From: Betaproteobacteria bacterium
GTDB lineage: Bacteria > Pseudomonadota > Gammaproteobacteria > Burkholderiales > Rhodocyclaceae
Assembly (NCBI GenBank): GCA_028868235.1
Contig: JAGWUW010000048.1
Span: 1 to 10,801, forward strand
DNA: 10,801 bases
Reading direction: 5' to 3'
A program made the translations under genes and the position numbers. This document shows, one piece after another, positions 6,640 through 10,801 of this stretch; position 1 is the stretch's first letter; every line of letters begins with the position of its first letter. The notes under the pieces are model-generated. The model was not told the DNA's origin. It worked only from the letters and a program-made list of their open reading frames with translations, and ran no database searches.

Positions 6640-9480
6640 TTAGTACTCGATCTTGCCCAGTGCAGACTCGATCAAAGCTTTGGTTTGCTCGTTATGCTTG
6701 GCTAGGTAACCGACCGCCGGCGACGACGAAGCCGGACGCGAAACCAGCAGCATCTTCTGCTTGGCGCCCAGTTGGGTATCTAGGTGGTGACGAGAGGCGA
6801 TCCAGTACCAAGCGCCCTGATTGCGCGGCTCTTCCTGCGCCCAAACGATCTCGGTAGCCTTCGGGTACTTGGCCAGCTCGATCTGCAGGGAATCCTTCGG
6901 GAACGGATAGAGCTGTTCCAGACGCACGATGGCGATGTCCTTGATACCCTTTTCGCGACGAGCGTTGACCAGATCGTAATAGACCTTGCCCGAGCAGAGG
7001 ATGACGCGCTTGACCTTCTTCGGGTCCAGATCGTCGACTTCGCCGATAACACGTTTGAATTCACCGTTGGCCAGTTCTTCCAGGGAAGAGCTCGCATCCT
7101 TGTGGCGCAGCAGGGACTTCGGCGACATAACGATGAGCGGCTTGCGCTGCATACGGACAGCCTGGCGGCGCAACATGTGGAAGACCTGAGCAGCCGAAGT
7201 CGGCATGCAGACCTCCATGTTCATCTCGGCACACAACTGCATAAAGCGTTCCGGACGGGCTGAGGAGTGCTCCGGACCCTGTCCTTCATAGCCGTGCGGG
7301 AGCAGCATGACCAAGCCACAGGCACGTCCCCACTTGGCTTCGCCAGAGGCGATGAATTGATCGATGACGACCTGGGCACCGTTGGCGAAGTCACCAAACT
7401 GCCCTTCCCAGATAACCAATTCATACGGGTTGGCCGAAGCGTAGCCGTAGTCGAAAGCCAGCACGGCTTCTTCCGACAGGACGGAATCGTAGCACTGGAA
7501 GCCAGCCTGTTTTTCCTGCAGGTTTTTCAGCGGGTAATAGGTGCCAACATCCCAGCTGGTGCGGTTCTGATCATGGAAGGCTGCATGGCGGTGGAAGAAG
7601 GTACCACGGCCAACGTCCTCTCCGGAGATACGCACGCCATAACCGGAAACCAGCAGCGAAGCATAGGCCAGATTCTCGGCCATACCCCAGTCGACCGGCA
7701 ATTTGCCCTCGCCCATGGCGGCGCGATCCTCGACAATTTTTTTGACGCGCGAATGCAGCGTGAATCCTTCGGGAACCGTGGTTAGTCCCTTGGCCAGGCG
7801 CTTAAGCTCTTTCATTGGGACTGTCGTATCGCAGTTCTCAATGTAGGTCTTGGTCAGGAACGGGGTCCAATCAATGGTATTCGGATGCTTGTAGCCGGCC
7901 AGGACCGGGTTGTACAACAACTCGCCCTTGTCGAGGTGAGCACGGTACTCGGTGATCATCTGGTCCGGACCGTCGGCCGGCAGCACGCCTTCGGCGATCA
8001 GCTTATCGCCGTAAAGCTTGCGGGTACCCGGATGCTTGCTGATGATCTTGTACATCAGCGGCTGGGTGACCATCGGCTCGTCCTGCTCGTTGTGGCCGAG
8101 CTTACGGTAACAGATGATGTCGATCACGACATCCTTCTGGAAGGTCTGGCGGTACTCGACGGCCAGTTGGGTAACCAGTGCCACCGCTTCCGGATCATCG
8201 CCATTGACGTGGAAAATTGGCGCATCGACCATCTTGAAGATGTCGGTACAGTAATGACCGGAGCGGTAATCGCGCGGATCAGAGGTGGTGAACCCGACCT
8301 GGTTATTGACCACGATGTGCAGAACGCCGCCGACGCCGTAACCACGGGTCTGCGCAAAGTTGAGCATTTCCTGGTTGACGCCCTGACCCGCGACGGCGGC
8401 ATCGCCGTGCACTAGGATCGGCATAACCTTCTGCTTGCTACCTTCGCCACGACGAACCTGGCGAGCATAGACGGAACCAGCCACTACTGGATTGACGATC
8501 TCGAGGTGCGACGGGTTGAAAGCCAACGTCAGATGGCAGGGGCCACCCGGGGTCGCTACATCGGACGAGAAACCCATGTGGTACTTGACGTCGCCGGCCG
8601 ACAGATCGCTTTTTTTCTTGCCTTCGAATTCAGCGAAAAGCATGGACGGTGCCTTGCCCAGGGTGTTGACCAGCACGTTCAGGCGACCACGGTGGGCCAT
8701 GCCAACGACAACCTCATCGACGCCCAGTTTGCCACCCGTACGGATGGCTTCATCCATCGACACAATCAGGGATTCGCCGCCCTCCAGAGAGAAGCGTTTC
8801 TGGCCGACATACTTGGTATGCAGGTAGCGCTCCAGGGTTTCAGCCGCGGTCAGACGCTCGAGAATGCGCTTCTTCTGCTCAGCATTGTAGGACGGACGCG
8901 AACGGATATTTTCCAGACGTTCCTGTAGCCAGCGCTTCTCGTTGTAGTCGGTCATATACATGTACTCGACGCCAACGGTGCCACAATAGGTCTGCTTCAG
9001 GGTTTCCAGGATGTCGCCCAGTTTGGCATTCTCCGGTAGCCCCTTCAGGGAACCGGCACTGAAGGTCTGATTCAGGTCGGCATCGGTGAAACCGTAGAAA
9101 GACGGCTCCAGTTCGTCGATCTTCGGACGGGCCAGACGCTTGAGCGGATCAAGATCGGCCCAACGGGTACCGAGCGAGCGATAGGCGGTGACCAGTTGAC
9201 CGACAGCGGATTGTTTCCGGTGTTCGGTCGAAGTCGATGCCGGTGCGGCCTGGCGGAAACCGCCATCCTTGGCCAGCTCGGCAAAGGCGGCAATGACCGG
9301 TGCATGGGCAACATCGCGAGCAACGTAACCCGGCATCTGGGCCAAGCGGTCAAAATAATCACGCCATTCTGCCGAAACAGAAGTCGGATCGTTCAAGTAG
9401 CTTTCGTACAACTCCTCCACGAACGGCGCATTACCGCCAAAGTACATGGTGCTGTCGAACAGTTGGTTCATCGTAGTCAT
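6640..9480 (-). CDS. odhA: 2-oxoglutarate dehydrogenase E1 component (thiamine diphosphate dependent)
   Basis: This is the E1 component (also called sucA), 946 residues from the chosen start and about the length of E. coli SucA. It decarboxylates 2-oxoglutarate and reductively succinylates the E2 lipoyl group. The N-terminal FVEELYESYLNDPTSVSAEWRD helix is the region that binds E2. Family motifs follow: MAHRGRLNVLVNTLGK (about 261-276), HGDAAVAGQG (about 358-367), NQVGFTTSDP and HVNGDDPEAV (about 424-433, thiamine diphosphate/Mg region), CYRKLGHNEQDEP (about 457-469), SGEDVGRGTFFHRHA (about 619-633), LLPHGYEGQGPEHSSAR (about 726-742) and QEEPRNQGAWY near the C-terminus. Three ATG codons sit close together (9486, 9480, 9471). 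The AGAGG at 9489-9493 has ideal spacing for 9480 and is too close for 9486. It is first in the odhA-odhB-lpd operon, downstream of gltA. Confidence 0.97.
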   Translation of the reverse strand: MTTMNQLFDSTMYFGGNAPFVEELYESYLNDPTSVSAEWRDYFDRLAQMPGYVARDVAHAPVIAAFAELAKDGGFRQAAPASTSTEHRKQSAVGQLVTAYRSLGTRWADLDPLKRLARPKIDELEPSFYGFTDADLNQTFSAGSLKGLPENAKLGDILETLKQTYCGTVGVEYMYMTDYNEKRWLQERLENIRSRPSYNAEQKKRILERLTAAETLERYLHTKYVGQKRFSLEGGESLIVSMDEAIRTGGKLGVDEVVVGMAHRGRLNVLVNTLGKAPSMLFAEFEGKKKSDLSAGDVKYHMGFSSDVATPGGPCHLTLAFNPSHLEIVNPVVAGSVYARQVRRGEGSKQKVMPILVHGDAAVAGQGVNQEMLNFAQTRGYGVGGVLHIVVNNQVGFTTSDPRDYRSGHYCTDIFKMVDAPIFHVNGDDPEAVALVTQLAVEYRQTFQKDVVIDIICYRKLGHNEQDEPMVTQPLMYKIISKHPGTRKLYGDKLIAEGVLPADGPDQMITEYRAHLDKGELLYNPVLAGYKHPNTIDWTPFLTKTYIENCDTTVPMKELKRLAKGLTTVPEGFTLHSRVKKIVEDRAAMGEGKLPVDWGMAENLAYASLLVSGYGVRISGEDVGRGTFFHRHAAFHDQNRTSWDVGTYYPLKNLQEKQAGFQCYDSVLSEEAVLAFDYGYASANPYELVIWEGQFGDFANGAQVVIDQFIASGEAKWGRACGLVMLLPHGYEGQGPEHSSARPERFMQLCAEMNMEVCMPTSAAQVFHMLRRQAVRMQRKPLIVMSPKSLLRHKDASSSLEELANGEFKRVIGEVDDLDPKKVKRVILCSGKVYYDLVNARREKGIKDIAIVRLEQLYPFPKDSLQIELAKYPKATEIVWAQEEPRNQGAWYWIASRHHLDTQLGAKQKMLLVSRPASSSPAVGYLAKHNEQTKALIESALGKIEY

Positions 9481-9486
9481 AGGCAT

Positions 9487-9493
9487 CCCCTCT
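9487..9493 (-). promoter_or_regulatory. odhA: Ribosome-binding site of odhA
   Basis: On the - strand, AGAGGGG directly abuts the ATG at 9486 and lies six bases before the ATG at 9480 (eight from the AGAGG core). This spacing favours 9480 as the start, giving MTTMNQLFDS as the N-terminus. The difference is only two residues. Confidence 0.65.
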
Positions 9494-9508
9494 AGGGTAT
9501 TTTTTTCA

Positions 9509-9537
9509 TTCGTAGCTGCTTCTGTGCGGTGCTACAA
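9509..9537 (-). promoter_or_regulatory. Possible weak promoter for the odhA operon
   Basis: Since gltA is closed by a strong terminator at 9550-9576, odhA should have a promoter in the 70 bases that follow. The best sigma70-like pair I can see on the - strand is TTGTAG (9532-9537), then 17 bases, then TACGAA (9509-9514). Both boxes are poor matches. Weak boxes would suit an activator-dependent or differently placed start, so this is a guess. Confidence 0.22.
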
Positions 9538-9549
9538 ATCTCCGCAGGT

Positions 9550-9576
9550 AAAAAAAGGGCGGCCACGCGGCCGCCC
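9550..9576 (-). terminator. Rho-independent terminator after gltA
   Basis: On the - strand, the perfect eight-base GC stem GGGCGGCC (9569-9576) and GGCCGCCC (9557-9564) surrounds a four-base loop GCGT and is followed by seven T (9550-9556). It starts 10 bases after the gltA stop. The A/T flanks (TTTTTT on the + strand at 9579-9584) could let it work in both directions, but no + strand gene ends here. Confidence 0.93.
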
Positions 9577-9586
9577 AATTTTTTCT

Positions 9587-10801
9587 TTAGCCGCGTTGGG
9601 CGAGCGGTACGACATCGCGCTTGGCAGCGCCGATGTACAGCTGACGCGGACGGCCAATCTTGTATTCCGGATCGGTCAGCATTTCCTCCCACTGCGTCAT
9701 CCAGCCAACCGTACGGGCCAGCGCGAAGATACAGGTGAACATTTCGGTCGGGATGCCGATGGCCTTCTGTACGATACCGGAGTAGAAGTCGACGTTCGGG
9801 TACAGCTTCTTCTCGACGAAGTACGGATCTTCCAGAGCGATCTTTTCCAGTTCCATGGCCAGCTTGAACAAACGATCGTTCTGCAGACCGAGTTCGGAAA
9901 GAACATCGCCGCAAACCTTGCGCATCAGCTTGGCGCGCGGATCGAAGTTCTTGTAAACACGGTGACCGAAACCCATCAGCTTAAAGGAATCATTCTTATC
10001 CTTGGCGCGGTTGATATATTCACCAACACGGGAAACGTCGCCGATCTCTTCCAGCATCTGCAAGCAGGCCTCGTTGGCACCACCGTGAGCCGGACCCCAC
10101 AAACAGGCGATACCGGCAGCGATGCAGGCGTACGGGTTGGCACCCGAGGAGCCGGCCAAGCGCACCGTCGAGGTGGATGCATTCTGCTCGTGATCGGCGT
10201 GCAGTGTGAAGATGACGTCCAGTGCGTTGACCAGAACCGGATTCGGCTTGTACTTCTCGCACGGATTACCGAACATCATGCGCATGAAGTTGGCGGTGTA
10301 GTCCAGTTCGTTGTCCGGGTACATGAACGGCATGCCGGTGCTGTACTTGTAGGCCATGGCGACGATGGTCGGCATCTTGGCAACCAAGCGGTTGAAGCTG
10401 ACGGCACGATGCTCCGCATCAGAGAAGTCCATCGCATCATGATAGAAGGCAGACAGGGCGCCGACAACACCGGTCATGACGGCCATCGGGTGGGCGTCGC
10501 GGCGGAAACCGGAATAGAACTTGGTCAGTTGCTCATGCACCATCGTGTGCTTCTTGATGGTATTTTCGAAGTCGGTCTTCTGCTTGGCATTTGGCAACTC
10601 ACCGTTCTTCAACAGGTAGGTTACTTCAAGAAAGTTGCAGTTTTCAGCCAGTTGCTCGATCGGGTAACCGCGATACAGCAGCTCACCCTTGTCGCCGTCG
10701 ATGAAGGTGACTTTAGACTTGCAGCTAGCGGTGGAGAGGAAACCGGAGTCGTAGGTAAACAAACCGGTCTTGCCACCGAGCGTGCGAATATCGACGCAGT
10801 C
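9587..10801 (-). CDS. gltA: Citrate synthase, N-terminus beyond the window
   Basis: This is type II (hexameric, NADH-regulated family) citrate synthase, condensing acetyl-CoA and oxaloacetate at the entry to the TCA cycle. The visible 404 residues run open to the right edge. The first in-frame possible start (a TTG at 10760-10762) is internal, because the upstream residues [11 protein letters not shown] are conserved citrate synthase sequence, so roughly 25-30 N-terminal residues are missing. The catalytic residues are all present: the His of [10 protein letters not shown] (codon 10085-10087), the His of [13 protein letters not shown] (9962-9964) and the Asp of NVDFYSG (9788-9790). [25 protein letters not shown] is the typical early segment, and the gene ends with a TAA at 9587-9589. 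Its terminator separates it from odhA, so gltA and odhA are transcribed separately or only linked by readthrough. Confidence 0.97.
   Translation of the reverse strand, partial: DCVDIRTLGGKTGLFTYDSGFLSTASCKSKVTFIDGDKGELLYRGYPIEQLAENCNFLEVTYLLKNGELPNAKQKTDFENTIKKHTMVHEQLTKFYSGFRRDAHPMAVMTGVVGALSAFYHDAMDFSDAEHRAVSFNRLVAKMPTIVAMAYKYSTGMPFMYPDNELDYTANFMRMMFGNPCEKYKPNPVLVNALDVIFTLHADHEQNASTSTVRLAGSSGANPYACIAAGIACLWGPAHGGANEACLQMLEEIGDVSRVGEYINRAKDKNDSFKLMGFGHRVYKNFDPRAKLMRKVCGDVLSELGLQNDRLFKLAMELEKIALEDPYFVEKKLYPNVDFYSGIVQKAIGIPTEMFTCIFALARTVGWMTQWEEMLTDPEYKIGRPRQLYIGAAKRDVVPLAQRG

Noticed and set aside
8610..8616. A7 run in the odhA coding strand (also at about 7737-7743) as a frameshift site
   Set aside because: The codon phase (AAG AAA AAA AGC) does not give a proper slippery heptamer, no stimulatory structure is evident, and the runs simply encode Lys residues.
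9512..9535. Inverted repeat GTAGC...GCTAC upstream of odhA as an operator
   Set aside because: The arms are only five bases with a 14-base spacer, which is expected by chance; there is no match to a known operator that I can name.
10760..10762. TTG as the start of citrate synthase
   Set aside because: The frame is open to the window edge and the upstream codons encode conserved citrate synthase sequence, so the gene is cut by the window and does not start here.

Overview
The window reads as chromosomal DNA of an aerobic or facultative betaproteobacterium. Three things suggest this: the order gltA, odhA, odhB, lpd, zapE, the TctE-like histidine kinase, and GC-rich coding with GGC/GCC-biased codons in the highly expressed genes. 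A Rhodocyclales host (Dechloromonas/Azoarcus-like) is my best guess from gene order and protein style. It is an inference and was not tested by a search.

Layout. At the left edge, on the + strand, lie the last 58 codons of an OmpR-family response regulator (1-178). Its histidine kinase partner (162-1574) starts 17 bases before the regulator ends. Everything to the right is on the - strand and is read from right to left. Citrate synthase gltA (N-terminus beyond the window, ends at 9587) closes with a strong intrinsic terminator at 9550-9576. A 2-oxoglutarate dehydrogenase operon follows: odhA/sucA (E1), odhB/sucB (E2) and lpd (E3), with 24 bases between E1 and E2 and a 76-base gap with a hairpin between E2 and E3. 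It closes with a second strong terminator at 3825-3862. Next comes a three-gene unit: zapE (AFG1-like division ATPase), a short secretin-like exported protein, and an 87-residue two-helix membrane protein. These are tightly packed (10-base gap, then an ATGA overlap) and converge on the histidine kinase with a 14-base gap.

Function. Citrate synthase feeds the TCA cycle. The E1-E2-E3 complex converts 2-oxoglutarate to succinyl-CoA, with E2 carrying the lipoyl arm and E3 reoxidising it to NADH. The two-component pair resembles TctD/TctE, regulators of tricarboxylate uptake, so a link to citrate supply is plausible but unproven. The zapE unit concerns the cell envelope or division and is separated from the TCA genes by the lpd terminator.

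There is no sign of mobile elements, CRISPR, tRNA/rRNA or a defence system, and no gene-free stretch above 300 bases. Most of the window is ordinary core metabolism. The points worth a second look are a Lys at the place where Lpd normally has the Glu of its His-Glu catalytic dyad, the truncated secretin with its coupled small membrane protein, long G homopolymers inside zapE and the secretin gene, and the hairpin between odhB and lpd.
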